A stretch of DNA of 64,000 nucleotides from Luteimonas suaedae (lineage in GTDB: Bacteria; Pseudomonadota; Gammaproteobacteria; Xanthomonadales; Xanthomonadaceae): the NCBI RefSeq assembly GCF_008312895.1, contig NZ_VSSP01000002.1, forward strand, positions 1-64,000, in the 5' to 3' direction. Each line of letters opens with the position of its first letter. Position 1 is the first letter of the stretch. The translations under genes and the position numbers were made by a program. Positions 18,627-28,006 of the stretch are shown here, in pieces. Below the pieces are notes generated by a model. That model saw only the letters and a program-made list of their open reading frames with translations, did no database searches and was not told where the DNA came from.

Positions 18627-18759
18627 GAGCCGGGATTGGTGATTGGTGATTCGTGATTGGTCAAAAGCCAAAGCCTGAAGGGGCCATTCCATTGCCTGAG
18701 ACTCCAGATTCGCGGGACCACGCTCTTTCGAATCACGAATCACGAATCGCCAATCACGG
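18627..18759. repeat. TGATTGG-heptad hairpin element, copy A (frr/uppS)
   Basis: Directly after the frr TGA comes GAGCCG and a left arm of heptads (GGATTGG TGATTGG TGATTCG TGATTGG). About 65 bases of core follow, and then the inverted right arm CGAATCACGAATCACGAATC...CACGG. The right end merges with the uppS start region. A GTG inside the left arm (18653) opens the uppS reading frame, so the element may be translated. Confidence 0.85.
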
Positions 18760-18782
18760 CGACGTGCCGCGGCACGTCGCCG
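18757..18782. other. 26-bp perfect palindrome over the uppS start
   Basis: Bases 18757-18782 read identically on both strands (centre GCCGCGGC). The GTG start candidate at 18764 is inside it, so in mRNA the start would be buried in a strong hairpin. It abuts heptad element copy A. Confidence 0.8.
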
Positions 18783-19507
18783 TCATCATGGACGGCAACG
18801 GGCGCTGGGCCGCACGGCGGAGGCGGCCGCGCATGATCGGCCATCGCGCCGGCGCGCGCGCGGTCAACCTATGCATCGATTTCTGCCTGGAACGCGGCAT
18901 CGGCGCGCTGACCCTGTTCGCCTTCTCCAGCGAGAACTGGGGCCGGCCCGAGGACGAGGTCGGCGCATTGATGAAGCTGTTCCTCAACGCGCTGGAGCGC
19001 GAGGTCGAGGAGCTCGACCGGCGCCGGGTGCGCATCCGCTTCATCGGCGAGCGCGAGCGCTTCGGCCAGGCGATCCGCGAGCGCATGGACGCGGCCGAGG
19101 CCCGTACCCGCGGCAACGATCGCCTGCAACTGAACATCGCCGCCAGCTACGGCGGCCGCCAGGACATCACCCGGGCCGCGCGTGCGCTGGCCGAGGACGT
19201 CGCCGCCGGCCGGCTGCGTCCCGAGGACATCGACGAGTCCGCGGTCGCCGCGCGCATGGCGCTGGCGGACCTGCCGGCGCCAGACCTGTTCATCCGCACC
19301 GGCGGCGACCTGCGCATCAGTAATTTCCTGCTCTGGCAGCTCGCCTACACCGAGCTGTGGTTCACCGAAACCCTGTGGCCCGAACTCGATACCGACGTCC
19401 TGCAACGGGCCCTGGCCGATTACGCGGCGCGCGAGCGCCGCTTCGGACTGACCAGCGACCAGGTCGACGTGCCTTCGAATCCAACGACGGACATCCCGCA
19501 CGCATGA
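18764..19507 (+). CDS. uppS: Undecaprenyl diphosphate synthase (cis-prenyltransferase)
   Basis: Condenses farnesyl-PP with eight isopentenyl-PP to make the C55 lipid carrier for peptidoglycan and O-antigen. From GTG 18764 the product is 247 residues, normal for the family. MDGNGRWA near the N-terminus carries the catalytic Asp; FAFSSENW, and RTGGDLRISNFLLWQLAYTELWF near residue 190, are the other signature regions. The start is uncertain: GTG 18764 gives the expected N-terminus but lies in a 26-bp palindrome with no clear ribosome site, whereas GTG 18653, inside the repeat, would add 37 residues encoded by the element. No other in-frame start is obvious. The stop overlaps cdsA (ATGA). Confidence 0.93.
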   Translation: MPRHVAVIMDGNGRWAARRRRPRMIGHRAGARAVNLCIDFCLERGIGALTLFAFSSENWGRPEDEVGALMKLFLNALEREVEELDRRRVRIRFIGERERFGQAIRERMDAAEARTRGNDRLQLNIAASYGGRQDITRAARALAEDVAAGRLRPEDIDESAVAARMALADLPAPDLFIRTGGDLRISNFLLWQLAYTELWFTETLWPELDTDVLQRALADYAARERRFGLTSDQVDVPSNPTTDIPHA

Positions 19508-20340
19508 CGAAGACCCGCGTACTGGCCTCGCTGATCATGGCCCCGGTGGCGATCGCCGCCGTGCTGCTGTTGTCCACGCCGTGGATCGTGGCGCTGAGCG
19601 CGGTGCTGTTCCTGGCCGGCCTGTGGGAATGGTTCCGGCTGGCCGAGATCGAGGACGGCCTGGCCCGCGGCATCCTGCTGCTGGCCAACCTGCTGCTGAT
19701 GGTGGCGCTGGTCTGGGCTTCGTCCACCGACAGCAGCGGCTCGCTGGTGCTGTTCAAGCTGCTCACCGTCGCCGGCGTGGTCTGGTGGCTGCTGGCCATG
19801 CTGTGGCTCCGCCACCCCGGCTTCGCGTCCGATCACGACACCCATGCCCGGGTGATCAAGCTGGCCGCCGCCACCGCCAGCGTGATCCCGGCCTGGTGCG
19901 CGCTGGCGCTGATCCACGCCGGTCAGCCCCACGGCCATCGCTGGCTGCTGATCGCGCTGGCGATGATCTGGGCGGCGGACAGCGGCGCCTATTTCGCCGG
20001 GCGCCGCTTCGGCCGGCGCAAGCTGGCGCCGACCATCAGCCCCAACAAGACCGTCGAGGGGCTGGCAGGGGGACTGGTCGCGGGCGTCCTGCTGGCGGTG
20101 CTGGCGGCACCGCTGGCCGGCGCCGAACTTGTGCAACTGCCGCTGGTCGCGCTGGTTGCGCTGCTGACGATCCTGTTCTCGGTGGTCGGCGACCTGTACG
20201 AGAGCCTGCTCAAGCGGCACGTCGGCGCCAAGGACTCCGGCACGATGATTCCCGGCCATGGCGGCCTGCTCGACCGCATCGACAGCGTGCTCGCCGCGCT
20301 TCCGGTCTTCGCCCTCGGCCAGATCTGGTTCGGTTTCTGA
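19504..20340 (+). CDS. cdsA: Phosphatidate cytidylyltransferase
   Basis: Makes CDP-diacylglycerol from CTP and phosphatidate, the branch point of phospholipid synthesis in the inner membrane. The 278-residue protein has about eight hydrophobic helices. The family signature near the C-terminus is complete: [19 protein letters not shown], preceded by [12 protein letters not shown] and the [20 protein letters not shown] segment. ATG 19504 overlaps the uppS stop, indicating translational coupling. The order uppS-cdsA-dxr differs from the E. coli frr-dxr-uppS-cdsA order. Confidence 0.96.
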   Translation: MTKTRVLASLIMAPVAIAAVLLLSTPWIVALSAVLFLAGLWEWFRLAEIEDGLARGILLLANLLLMVALVWASSTDSSGSLVLFKLLTVAGVVWWLLAMLWLRHPGFASDHDTHARVIKLAAATASVIPAWCALALIHAGQPHGHRWLLIALAMIWAADSGAYFAGRRFGRRKLAPTISPNKTVEGLAGGLVAGVLLAVLAAPLAGAELVQLPLVALVALLTILFSVVGDLYESLLKRHVGAKDSGTMIPGHGGLLDRIDSVLAALPVFALGQIWFGF

Positions 20341-20395
20341 TGGCGAGACCGATGGCTATCCACCGATCGTCGCCGCCGACCGCGTGGTCGCCGGC

Positions 20396-21577
20396 ATGAG
20401 CGAACTCCGCACGGTCGCCGTCCTCGGCGCCACCGGTTCGATCGGGACCTCGGCGCTGGACGTGATCGCCCGGCACCCGCAACGGCTGCGCGCCGGGGTG
20501 TTGAGCGCCGGCTGCAATGTCGAGGCGCTGATCGCGCTGTGCCGCCTGCACCGTCCCGACCACGCCGTCATCGCCGATGAGCGCCGCTTCGAGGCGCTGC
20601 GCGACGGTCTGCGCGCGGCCGGCCTGCCGACGCAGCCCCACGCCGGTGCACGGGCACTGGAGCAGCTGGCCGCCGATGACACCTGCGACACCGTGGTCGC
20701 CGCGATCGTCGGCGCCGCCGGCCTCGATTCCACCCTGGCCGCGGCCCGCGCCGGCAAGCGCCTGCTGCTGGCCAACAAGGAATCGCTGGTACTCGCCGGC
20801 GAACTGCTCACCGCGGTCGCTCGCGCCGCCGGCGCGGTCGTTATCCCGATCGACAGCGAGCACAACGCGATCTTCCAGTGCCTGCCGAACGGCCGCATCG
20901 ATGGCGGGGTACGGCGGATCGTGCTGACCGCATCGGGCGGACCGTTCCGCGGCCGCACGCGCGCCGACCTGGCCGATATCACCCCGGCCCAGGCCGTCGC
21001 CCACCCGAAATGGTCGATGGGCCCGAAGATCTCCGTCGACTCGGCGACGCTGATGAACAAGGGCCTGGAGGTGATCGAGGCCCACCACCTGTTCGGCCTG
21101 CCCGATGCGCGCATCGACGTGCTGGTGCATCCGCAGAGCCTGGTGCACTCCCTGGTCGAGTTCGACGACGGCTCCACGTTGGCGCAGCTGGGCCTGCCGG
21201 ACATGCGCACCGCGCTGGCGGTGGGCCTGGGCTGGCCGCAGCGGATCGCCTCCGGCGTCGCCGGGCTCGACCTGCTGGCGCACGGCAGCCTCGACTTCGA
21301 GCCGCCGGATCCCGACACCTTTCCCTGCCTGCGCCTGGCGCGGCAGGCACTGGTGGCCGGCGGCACCGCCCCGGCCACCCTGAACGCGGCCAATGAGGTC
21401 GCGGTTTCAGCCTTCCTTCAGGGCCGGATCGGTTTCCTCGACATTCCCGCCCTGGTCGCGGATACCCTGTCGGCCCTGCCCGCGGCTGCGGCGACCTCGC
21501 TGGACGAGCTGCGCGCCGCCGACGCGGCCGCCCGCCGCTTCGCCGGGTCGACCCTGCCCCTCCACGGATCCGCATGA
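20396..21577 (+). CDS. dxr: 1-deoxy-D-xylulose 5-phosphate reductoisomerase
   Basis: Catalyses the NADPH- and metal-dependent conversion of DXP to MEP, the committed step of the non-mevalonate isoprenoid pathway, upstream of the ispA and uppS products also encoded here. In the 393-residue protein the N-terminal NADPH fold [18 protein letters not shown], the NKESLVLAG motif, the metal and substrate region [23 protein letters not shown] in the flexible loop, and [22 protein letters not shown] are all intact. ATG 20396 gives the standard N-terminus. It lies 55 bases after cdsA and 10 bases before rseP. Confidence 0.97.
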   Translation: MSELRTVAVLGATGSIGTSALDVIARHPQRLRAGVLSAGCNVEALIALCRLHRPDHAVIADERRFEALRDGLRAAGLPTQPHAGARALEQLAADDTCDTVVAAIVGAAGLDSTLAAARAGKRLLLANKESLVLAGELLTAVARAAGAVVIPIDSEHNAIFQCLPNGRIDGGVRRIVLTASGGPFRGRTRADLADITPAQAVAHPKWSMGPKISVDSATLMNKGLEVIEAHHLFGLPDARIDVLVHPQSLVHSLVEFDDGSTLAQLGLPDMRTALAVGLGWPQRIASGVAGLDLLAHGSLDFEPPDPDTFPCLRLARQALVAGGTAPATLNAANEVAVSAFLQGRIGFLDIPALVADTLSALPAAAATSLDELRAADAAARRFAGSTLPLHGSA

Positions 21578-21587
21578 GCCTGCCCGC

Positions 21588-22952
21588 ATGATGACCTTCC
21601 TCGGTTCGGTTTGGTGGCTGATCATCAGCCTCGGCGTGCTGGTGACCTTCCACGAGTTCGGGCACTACTGGGTCGCCCGCCGCAACGGAGTCAAGGTGCT
21701 GCGCTTTTCGGTGGGCTTCGGCAAGGCGCTGTGGTCGCGTCGCGGCCGCGACGGGACCGAATACGTGCTTGCGGCGCTGCCCCTGGGCGGCTACGTGAAG
21801 ATGCTGGACGAGCGCGAAGGCGGTCCGGTGCCCCCGGAACAGCTCTCGCAGGCGTTCAACCGCAAGTCGGTCTGGCGGCGGATGGCGATCGTCGCCGCGG
21901 GCCCCGCCGCCAACCTGATCCTGTGCGTGGTCCTGCTGTGGGGGATGTTCGTGATCGGCCGGCCCGACTACGCGCCGGTGGTCGGCTATGCCGAGGGCAT
22001 CGCCGCCGAGGCCGGCCTGCAACGCGACGACGCCATCGAGGCGGTCGGTGAACGCGAAACGCCGACCTGGAACGAGCTGCAGCTCGCGCTGCTGCCGGCG
22101 GCGCTGGACCGCAGCGATGTGGGACTGCGCGTGCGCACTGCCGATGGCGACCGCGAACGGCGCACCCTGGCCCTGTCGCAGCTGCCGGCCGAGCTGGACG
22201 ACAAGCAGCTGTTGTCCGCCATCGGCCTGGCCCCGCGCCATGCGCTGGTGCCGGCCGTGGTGGGCCGCGTGCTGCCGGACAGCGCCGCCTGGGGCGTGCT
22301 CGCCGAAGGCGACCGGATCACCGCCGTGGACGGCGTCCGCACCGACACGTTCGACCAGATCGGCCCGTTGATCCAGACCCTGGCCGACAGCGGCGGCAGC
22401 GGCATGATCGAGGTGGAGCGCAACGGCGACCGCCTGGCGCTGGAAATCACGCCGCGCTTGACCGAGGATCCGGGGCGCGGTGAGTTCTGGGCGCTCGGCA
22501 TCCAGCCGCAGCGCGGCGAGCCGCCGCCCCGCGACGCGCTGCAACGCTACGGCCCCGCCGCCGCCGTGCCGGCGGCGCTGCGCGAAACCGCGCATCTCAC
22601 GGGGCAGCTGTTCGGCATGATCGGCCGTGCCTTCAGCGGCCGGGTGGCGGTCGAGAACACCGTCGCCGGGCCGATCACCATCGCCCGCGCCGCGAATGCA
22701 TACGCGCAACAGGGCCCCGCGTGGTACCTCACCATCCTCGCGCTGCTGTCGCTGAGCCTGGCAATCCTCAACCTGCTGCCGATCCCGCTCTTGGATGGCG
22801 GGCATCTCCTGTATTACCTTATCGAGTTGGTCAAGGGCAGTCCGTTAAGCGAACGTGCCATGGTCGCCGGGCAATATGTGGGGCTGGCACTACTGGCCAG
22901 CCTGATGGGGCTGGCGTTCTACAACGACATCCTGCAACTGATGTACCGATGA
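21588..22952 (+). CDS. rseP: RIP metalloprotease RseP (site-2 protease)
   Basis: Intramembrane zinc protease that completes anti-sigma factor (RseA) cleavage and releases sigma-E in envelope stress. The 454-residue protein has HEFGH at residues 22-26 (same numbering as E. coli) in the first membrane helix. Two periplasmic PDZ domains span about residues 115-290, and the second metal-ligand motif NLLPIPLLDGGHL lies near the C-terminus, followed by the last membrane helices. Two adjacent ATG codons (21588 and 21591) are possible starts. It sits between dxr and bamA, the usual site. It matches the envelope theme of the neighbours: BamA clients and LPS defects are the signals that activate sigma-E. 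Confidence 0.96.
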   Translation: MMTFLGSVWWLIISLGVLVTFHEFGHYWVARRNGVKVLRFSVGFGKALWSRRGRDGTEYVLAALPLGGYVKMLDEREGGPVPPEQLSQAFNRKSVWRRMAIVAAGPAANLILCVVLLWGMFVIGRPDYAPVVGYAEGIAAEAGLQRDDAIEAVGERETPTWNELQLALLPAALDRSDVGLRVRTADGDRERRTLALSQLPAELDDKQLLSAIGLAPRHALVPAVVGRVLPDSAAWGVLAEGDRITAVDGVRTDTFDQIGPLIQTLADSGGSGMIEVERNGDRLALEITPRLTEDPGRGEFWALGIQPQRGEPPPRDALQRYGPAAAVPAALRETAHLTGQLFGMIGRAFSGRVAVENTVAGPITIARAANAYAQQGPAWYLTILALLSLSLAILNLLPIPLLDGGHLLYYLIELVKGSPLSERAMVAGQYVGLALLASLMGLAFYNDILQLMYR

Positions 22953-23013
22953 CCGCCCGAACCCCGTCCTCGCGTCCGCGCGACGGCGAGAACCTCCCAA
23001 ACGGACGCACTAG

Positions 23014-25548
23014 ATGACGCGAATTCCAAGCCGCCGCCTGCTCGCCCTCGCCCTGACCGCGGCCATCGCCGCGCCCGCCTGGGCCCAGACGGACGTAGCA
23101 CCGCCGCCGCCATCGGGTCCGTCCGCCGCAAGCAGTTTCGTCGTCGGCGACATCCGCGTCGACGGCCTGCAGCGCATCGGCGCCGGTACCGTGTTCACCT
23201 ACCTGCCGATCGAGCGCGGCGACCGGATCGACCAGTCGCGCGTGGGCGAGGCGATTCGCGCGCTGTACCGCACCGGCTTCTTCGAGGACGTGCAGATCGG
23301 CCGTCAGGGCGACATCCTGGTGGTCACGGTCACCGAGCGTCCGGCGATCAATCGGCTCACGTTGACCGGCAACAAGGACATCAAGACCGAGGACCTGATG
23401 AAGGGCCTGTCGGAGATCGGCCTGTCCGAGGGCGACACCTTCGACCGCCTGGCCCTGGACCGCGTCACCCAGGAGCTCACCCGGCAGTACAACAACCGCG
23501 GCAAGTACAACGTCGAGATCACCCCGACCGTCTCGCGCCTGGACCGCAACCGCGTCGACGTCACCATCGCCGTCGACGAGGGCAAGGCGGCCAAGATCCG
23601 CCACATCAACATCGTCGGCAACGAGCTGTACGAGGAAGAGGACGTGAGGGCGGGCTGGGAGTCGGCCGAGAGCAACTGGCTCAGCTGGTACCGCCGCGAC
23701 GACCAGTATTCGCGCGAGAAGCTCGACGGCGACCGCGAGAAGCTGCAGAACTTCTATCTCGATCGCGGCCACCTCGACTTCAGCGAGGACGGCATCCAGG
23801 TCGCGATCAGCCCCGACAAGCGCGACATGTTCATCACCGCCGGCATCAGCGAGGGAGAGATCTACAAGATCTCCAGCGTCGAGATCAGCGGCGATACGAT
23901 CCTGCCGAAGGAGCAGATCGAGCAGCGCGTGTTCCTGCGCGAGGGCCAGACCTTCTCGCGGGCGCTGCTCGAGCTTAGCTCCGACTCCATCATCGCCACC
24001 CTGAGCAACATCGGCTACGCCTTCGCGCAGGTCAACCCGATTCCCGAAGTCGACCGCGAGAACCGCACCGTCGCGATCAACATGCAGGTGGTCCCGGGAC
24101 CGCGGGTGAACGTGCGCCGCGTCGTGTTCAAGGGCAACACCCGCACCTCCGACGAGGTGCTGCGACGCGAGATGCGCCAGTTCGAGGGCAGCTGGTACTC
24201 GCAGGCAGCGGTCGACCGCTCCAAGGTACGGCTGCAGCGGCTGGGTTACTTCGAGTCCGGCAGCGTCAACGTCGAGACCGAGCCGGTGCCCGGCAGCAAC
24301 GACGAGGTCGATGTCGTCTTCAACGTCACCGAAACCACCTCCGGCAGCTTCGTGTTCGGCCTCGGCTATTCGCAGCTGTCCGGCATCACCACCTCGGTGC
24401 AGCTGTCGCAGAACAACTTCCTCGGCAGCGGCAACCGGGTCTCGATCGAAGCCAGCCGCAACAGCTACCTGCAACGCTACGCGTTCTCCTATCTCAACCC
24501 GTACTTCACCGACGACGGGCTGTCGCTCGGCTACAACCTGTGGTGGCGCGAGTTCGACAACTCCGACTTCAACACCGCGCAGTACTCCTCGACCAGTGCG
24601 GCGAGCCAGGCCGTGCTCGGTATTCCGATCACCGAGCACGACAGCTTCTCGCTGCTGTTCGGCATCGACCGCAACGAGATCTTCACCTTCCGCGGCTCGA
24701 CGCCGGACTCGATCGTCGACTACATCGACGCCTTCAACCAGCGCACCTTCCATGCCTGGCGCACCGAGGTCGGCTACGCCCGCGACACTCGCAACGACTA
24801 CCTGCAGCCCACGCGCGGCACCTACCAGCGTGTTTCCGCCGAAATCACCCTGCCCGGCTCGACCGCCGAGTACTACAAGCTCAACTACGAGTTTTCCAAG
24901 TATTGGCCGATCAGCCGCGCGCTGGTGCTCAACACCCGCGCCGAGATCGGCTACGGCGACAGCTACGGCAGCGACGTCACCCGCAACGTCTGCTTCAACA
25001 ATCCCGTCCAGGAAGACCACGACGACGATCCCGAGACGCCGCCGGTCTGGGTTCCGGGCGCGGATCCCTCGGATCCCTGCGACCCGTCCTCCCCGGACTA
25101 CGTGAAGACGGTGACCGCCAGCGGCCTGCCGTTCTTCGAGAACTTCTATGCCGGTGGTACCCGCTCGGTCCGCGGCTTCCGCGACAACACCCTCGGCCCG
25201 CGCGAGGCGGCCGGCAACAGCAGCTTCCTGCAGCCGCTGGGCGGTTCGCTGAAGACGGTGGGTTCGCTGGAGATGTACTTCCCGACCCTGCTCGATTCGC
25301 CGGCCGCGCGCGTGTCCGCGTTCGTCGACTTCGGCAACGTCTACAGCGACTTCGATGCATTCGAGGCCAAGGAGCTGCGCATCTCCGCCGGCGTCGCCCT
25401 GATGTGGCGGGCGCCGGTGGGCCCGATCTCGATCAGCTATGCCTATCCGCTGAGCAAGCAGGATACGGTGCGGGGCGGCTCGGGCGACCTGATCCGCGAG
25501 GGCGACGAGGTCGAACGGCTGCAGTTCACCTTCGGCGGCGCGTTCTGA
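23014..25548 (+). CDS. bamA: Outer membrane protein assembly factor BamA
   Basis: Central Omp85 component of the BAM complex that folds beta-barrel proteins, including the usher, TonB-dependent receptor and LptD-type clients. The 844-residue protein has a signal peptide ending AWAQ, five POTRA domains (about residues 42-440) and a C-terminal 16-strand barrel. The loop-6 motif VRGF is at residues 719-722, and the terminal strand ends LQFTFGGAF with the C-terminal Phe. A long Asp/Pro-rich insertion with two cysteines (C660 and C689) lies in an outer loop before VRGF. E. coli carries skp next; it is absent here and lpxD follows directly. Confidence 0.97.
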   Translation: MTRIPSRRLLALALTAAIAAPAWAQTDVAPPPPSGPSAASSFVVGDIRVDGLQRIGAGTVFTYLPIERGDRIDQSRVGEAIRALYRTGFFEDVQIGRQGDILVVTVTERPAINRLTLTGNKDIKTEDLMKGLSEIGLSEGDTFDRLALDRVTQELTRQYNNRGKYNVEITPTVSRLDRNRVDVTIAVDEGKAAKIRHINIVGNELYEEEDVRAGWESAESNWLSWYRRDDQYSREKLDGDREKLQNFYLDRGHLDFSEDGIQVAISPDKRDMFITAGISEGEIYKISSVEISGDTILPKEQIEQRVFLREGQTFSRALLELSSDSIIATLSNIGYAFAQVNPIPEVDRENRTVAINMQVVPGPRVNVRRVVFKGNTRTSDEVLRREMRQFEGSWYSQAAVDRSKVRLQRLGYFESGSVNVETEPVPGSNDEVDVVFNVTETTSGSFVFGLGYSQLSGITTSVQLSQNNFLGSGNRVSIEASRNSYLQRYAFSYLNPYFTDDGLSLGYNLWWREFDNSDFNTAQYSSTSAASQAVLGIPITEHDSFSLLFGIDRNEIFTFRGSTPDSIVDYIDAFNQRTFHAWRTEVGYARDTRNDYLQPTRGTYQRVSAEITLPGSTAEYYKLNYEFSKYWPISRALVLNTRAEIGYGDSYGSDVTRNVCFNNPVQEDHDDDPETPPVWVPGADPSDPCDPSSPDYVKTVTASGLPFFENFYAGGTRSVRGFRDNTLGPREAAGNSSFLQPLGGSLKTVGSLEMYFPTLLDSPAARVSAFVDFGNVYSDFDAFEAKELRISAGVALMWRAPVGPISISYAYPLSKQDTVRGGSGDLIREGDEVERLQFTFGGAF

Positions 25549-25573
25549 GGGCGCGCCGGCGATCGGTTCTGCA

Positions 25574-26602
25574 ATGGATCATCGGGATATCACCCTCACC
25601 GCCGCCGAGCTGGCGGAACGCCTTGGGCTGCCGCTGCGCGGTGATCCGGGGGTTCACCTGCACGGCGTCGGCAGCCTGACCGGGGCGGGCCCCGGCCAGC
25701 TCGCGTTTCTCGCCAACCCGCGCTATCGCGCGCAGCTCGAGGACGCGCGCGCCGGCGCGGTGGTGATGCGCGCCGCAGAAGCGGAAGACTTCCACGGCAC
25801 CGCGCTGCTGGCGGACGATCCCTATGTCGCCTATGCCAAGGCGGCGGCGCTGTTCGCGCCTCGCCCCGTGGCCACGCCTGGGATCCACGCCAGCGCGGTG
25901 GTCGACCCGTCGGCTACGGTGGACGCCGGCGCGCAGATCGGCCCGTTGGCCTGCATCGGCGCGCGCAGCCGCGTCGCCGCGGGTGCGATCGTCGGACCTG
26001 GCTGCGTCGTCGGCGAGGACTGCGAGGTCGGCCGCGACTGCGAGCTGGTGGCCAGGGTCACCCTGGTCGCGCGGGTACGCCTCGGCGCGCGGGTGCGGAT
26101 CCATCCCGGCGCGGTGCTCGGCGCCGACGGCTTCGGCCTGGCGATGGAAGCCGGGCGCTGGATCAACGTGCCGCAGCTGGGCGGCGTCCGCGTCGGCGAC
26201 GACTGCGAGATCGGTGCCAACACCACCATCGACCGCGGCGCGATCGAGGACACGGTGCTGGAGGAGGACGTGCGCCTCGACAACCTGATCCAGATCGCCC
26301 ACAACGTCCACATCGGCGCGCATACCGCCATGGCGGGCTGCGTGGGCGTGGCCGGCAGCGCCCGAATCGGACGCTACTGCATGATCGCCGGCGCGGCCGG
26401 CATCGCCGGCCACCTCGAGATCTGCGACCGGGTGGTGGTCACCGCGATGAGCATGGTTTCGCAGTCGATCCGCGAACCTGGGGAGTACTCTTCCGCCATG
26501 TCGGTGATGAAACAGCGCGAATGGCGCAAGAACGCAGCACGCTTTCGACAACTCGACGCGCTCGCGCGCCGCGTCATTGCCCGCGAGAGGAATGAGGAAT
26601 GA
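25574..26602 (+). CDS. lpxD: UDP-3-O-(3-hydroxyacyl)glucosamine N-acyltransferase
   Basis: Third step of lipid A synthesis, N-acylating UDP-3-O-acyl-glucosamine from acyl-ACP. The 342-residue protein has the N-terminal uracil-binding domain (LPLRGDPGVHLHGVGSLTGAGPGQLAFLANPRY) and a left-handed beta-helix of hexapeptide repeats (about residues 105-300). GAVLGADGFGLA and the catalytic His in AHNVHIGAHTAMAG are conserved, and a C-terminal helix ends the protein. The stop overlaps fabZ (ATGA). It lies 25 bases after bamA, so transcription likely continues from upstream. Confidence 0.97.
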   Translation: MDHRDITLTAAELAERLGLPLRGDPGVHLHGVGSLTGAGPGQLAFLANPRYRAQLEDARAGAVVMRAAEAEDFHGTALLADDPYVAYAKAAALFAPRPVATPGIHASAVVDPSATVDAGAQIGPLACIGARSRVAAGAIVGPGCVVGEDCEVGRDCELVARVTLVARVRLGARVRIHPGAVLGADGFGLAMEAGRWINVPQLGGVRVGDDCEIGANTTIDRGAIEDTVLEEDVRLDNLIQIAHNVHIGAHTAMAGCVGVAGSARIGRYCMIAGAAGIAGHLEICDRVVVTAMSMVSQSIREPGEYSSAMSVMKQREWRKNAARFRQLDALARRVIARERNEE

Positions 26603-27054
26603 GTCAGGAACCAACGCTGCCGATCGACATCGCCGGCATCCAGCACCTGCTGCCGCACCGGTATCCGTTCCTGCTGGTCGACCGCGTCGTCGAGTTCGAG
26701 CGCGACCGCCGCGTGCTCTGCTACAAGAACGTCTCGGCCAACGAGCAGTTCTTCCAGGGCCATTTCCCGGGCAACCCGGTGATGCCCGGCGTGCTGGTGA
26801 TCGAAGCGCTGGCGCAGGCCGGAGGCGTCCTCAGCCACCTCAGCAAGGACACGGGCTGCAGCGGTCGCCTGTCGTACCTGGTCAAGGTGGACAAGGCCAG
26901 ATTCGCGCGCATGGTGGTGCCTGGCGACCGGCTCGACCTGGAGGTCGAAATCAGGCGCTCGATCCGCAACATGACCCTCTACGCCGGCTCGGCGCGCGTC
27001 GACGGGCAGGAAGTCGCCTGCGCCGAGATCCTCTGCGCCGAGGTGCAGGCCTGA
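26599..27054 (+). CDS. fabZ: 3-hydroxyacyl-[acyl-carrier-protein] dehydratase FabZ
   Basis: Dehydrates beta-hydroxyacyl-ACP in fatty acid elongation, competing with LpxA and LpxD for hydroxyacyl-ACP. The 151-residue hotdog-fold protein has [14 protein letters not shown] near the N-terminus and the catalytic His/Glu region [20 protein letters not shown] at about residues 54-73. It is coupled to lpxD by a 4-base overlap and followed by lpxA after one base, the standard lpxD-fabZ-lpxA arrangement that balances lipid A and phospholipid synthesis. Confidence 0.97.
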   Translation: MSQEPTLPIDIAGIQHLLPHRYPFLLVDRVVEFERDRRVLCYKNVSANEQFFQGHFPGNPVMPGVLVIEALAQAGGVLSHLSKDTGCSGRLSYLVKVDKARFARMVVPGDRLDLEVEIRRSIRNMTLYAGSARVDGQEVACAEILCAEVQA

Positions 27055-27055
27055 G

Positions 27056-27844
27056 ATGGCGACCCCCGCTTCGTGCCACGCCACCGCCGTCGTGGAGCCT
27101 TCGGCCCGGCTCGGCGAAGGCGTCACGATCGGTGCCTTCAGCCTGATCGGCGCGGACGTCGAGATCGGCGACGGCACCATGATCGGCCCGCACTGCAGCA
27201 TCACCGGGCCGACCCGGATCGGCCGCGACAACCGCATCCACGGCCATGCCGCGATCGGCGGCGAGCCGCAGGACAAGAAGTTCGGCGGTGAGCGCGTGGA
27301 GTTGGTGATCGGCGACCGCAACACGATCCGCGAATTCGTCACCCTCAACCGCGGCACCGGCGAGGGCGGCGGCTGCACCCGCATCGGCGACGACAACTGG
27401 CTGCTGGCCTACACCCACGTCGCCCACGACTGCCGCATCGGCAGCCATTGCGTGTTCTCCAACAACGCCACCCTGGCCGGGCATGTCGAGGTCGGCGACC
27501 ACGTGATCCTCAGCGGCTTCGTCGGCGTCCACCAGTTCTGCCGCATCGGTGCCCACGCCTTCATCGGCATGGGCGCCTTCGTCAACGGCGACGTGCCGCC
27601 GTTCGTGATGGTGGCGCAGGAAGGCTACGGCCGTCCGCGCGGGATCAACAGCGAAGGGCTGAAGCGGCGCGGCTTCGACGCTACGCGCACCGCGGCCATC
27701 AAGCGCGCCTACCGCGCCCTGTACATGTCCGGCGGCAACCTCGACCAGGCACGGGAACGCCTGGCCGCGCTGGCGCAGGACAGCGACGACGTGCGCGGGA
27801 TGCTGGAGTTCATCGAGGCGGGCCAGCGCCCGTTGCTGCGCTGA
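27056..27844 (+). CDS. lpxA: UDP-N-acetylglucosamine O-acyltransferase
   Basis: First step of lipid A synthesis, transferring a hydroxyacyl chain from ACP to UDP-GlcNAc. The 262-residue length is exact. A left-handed beta-helix of hexapeptide repeats covers about residues 5-190 with the catalytic His in [46 protein letters not shown] is a family hallmark, and a C-terminal helical domain follows ([10 protein letters not shown] onwards). Immediately after the stop, a GAG-heptad hairpin element separates it from lpxB. Confidence 0.97.
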   Translation: MATPASCHATAVVEPSARLGEGVTIGAFSLIGADVEIGDGTMIGPHCSITGPTRIGRDNRIHGHAAIGGEPQDKKFGGERVELVIGDRNTIREFVTLNRGTGEGGGCTRIGDDNWLLAYTHVAHDCRIGSHCVFSNNATLAGHVEVGDHVILSGFVGVHQFCRIGAHAFIGMGAFVNGDVPPFVMVAQEGYGRPRGINSEGLKRRGFDATRTAAIKRAYRALYMSGGNLDQARERLAALAQDSDDVRGMLEFIEAGQRPLLR

Positions 27845-27968
27845 CGGGGAGAAGCGAGGAACGAGTGAAGAGATACGAGGCACGCGTGTTCCGGCCCATT
27901 CCCGCACCGGCCGGATTCATCAGCTCACTCCTCACTCCTCGTTCCTCGTTTCTCCTCCCCCGTTCCTC
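27845..27968. repeat. GAG-heptad hairpin element (lpxA/lpxB)
   Basis: Starts right after the lpxA TGA (CGGGGAGAAGCGAGGAACGAG...), has a core of about 40 bases, and ends with an inverted arm of CACTCCTCACTCCTCGTTCCTCG followed by TTTCTCCTCC. The heptad phase (GAGNNNN) is clear in both arms. A TAAGAT at 27968-27973 could act as a -10 for lpxB. Confidence 0.8.
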
Positions 27969-28006
27969 TAAGATGGCGCTTCCCGGAACGCGGTGACCGC
28001 CGAGCC

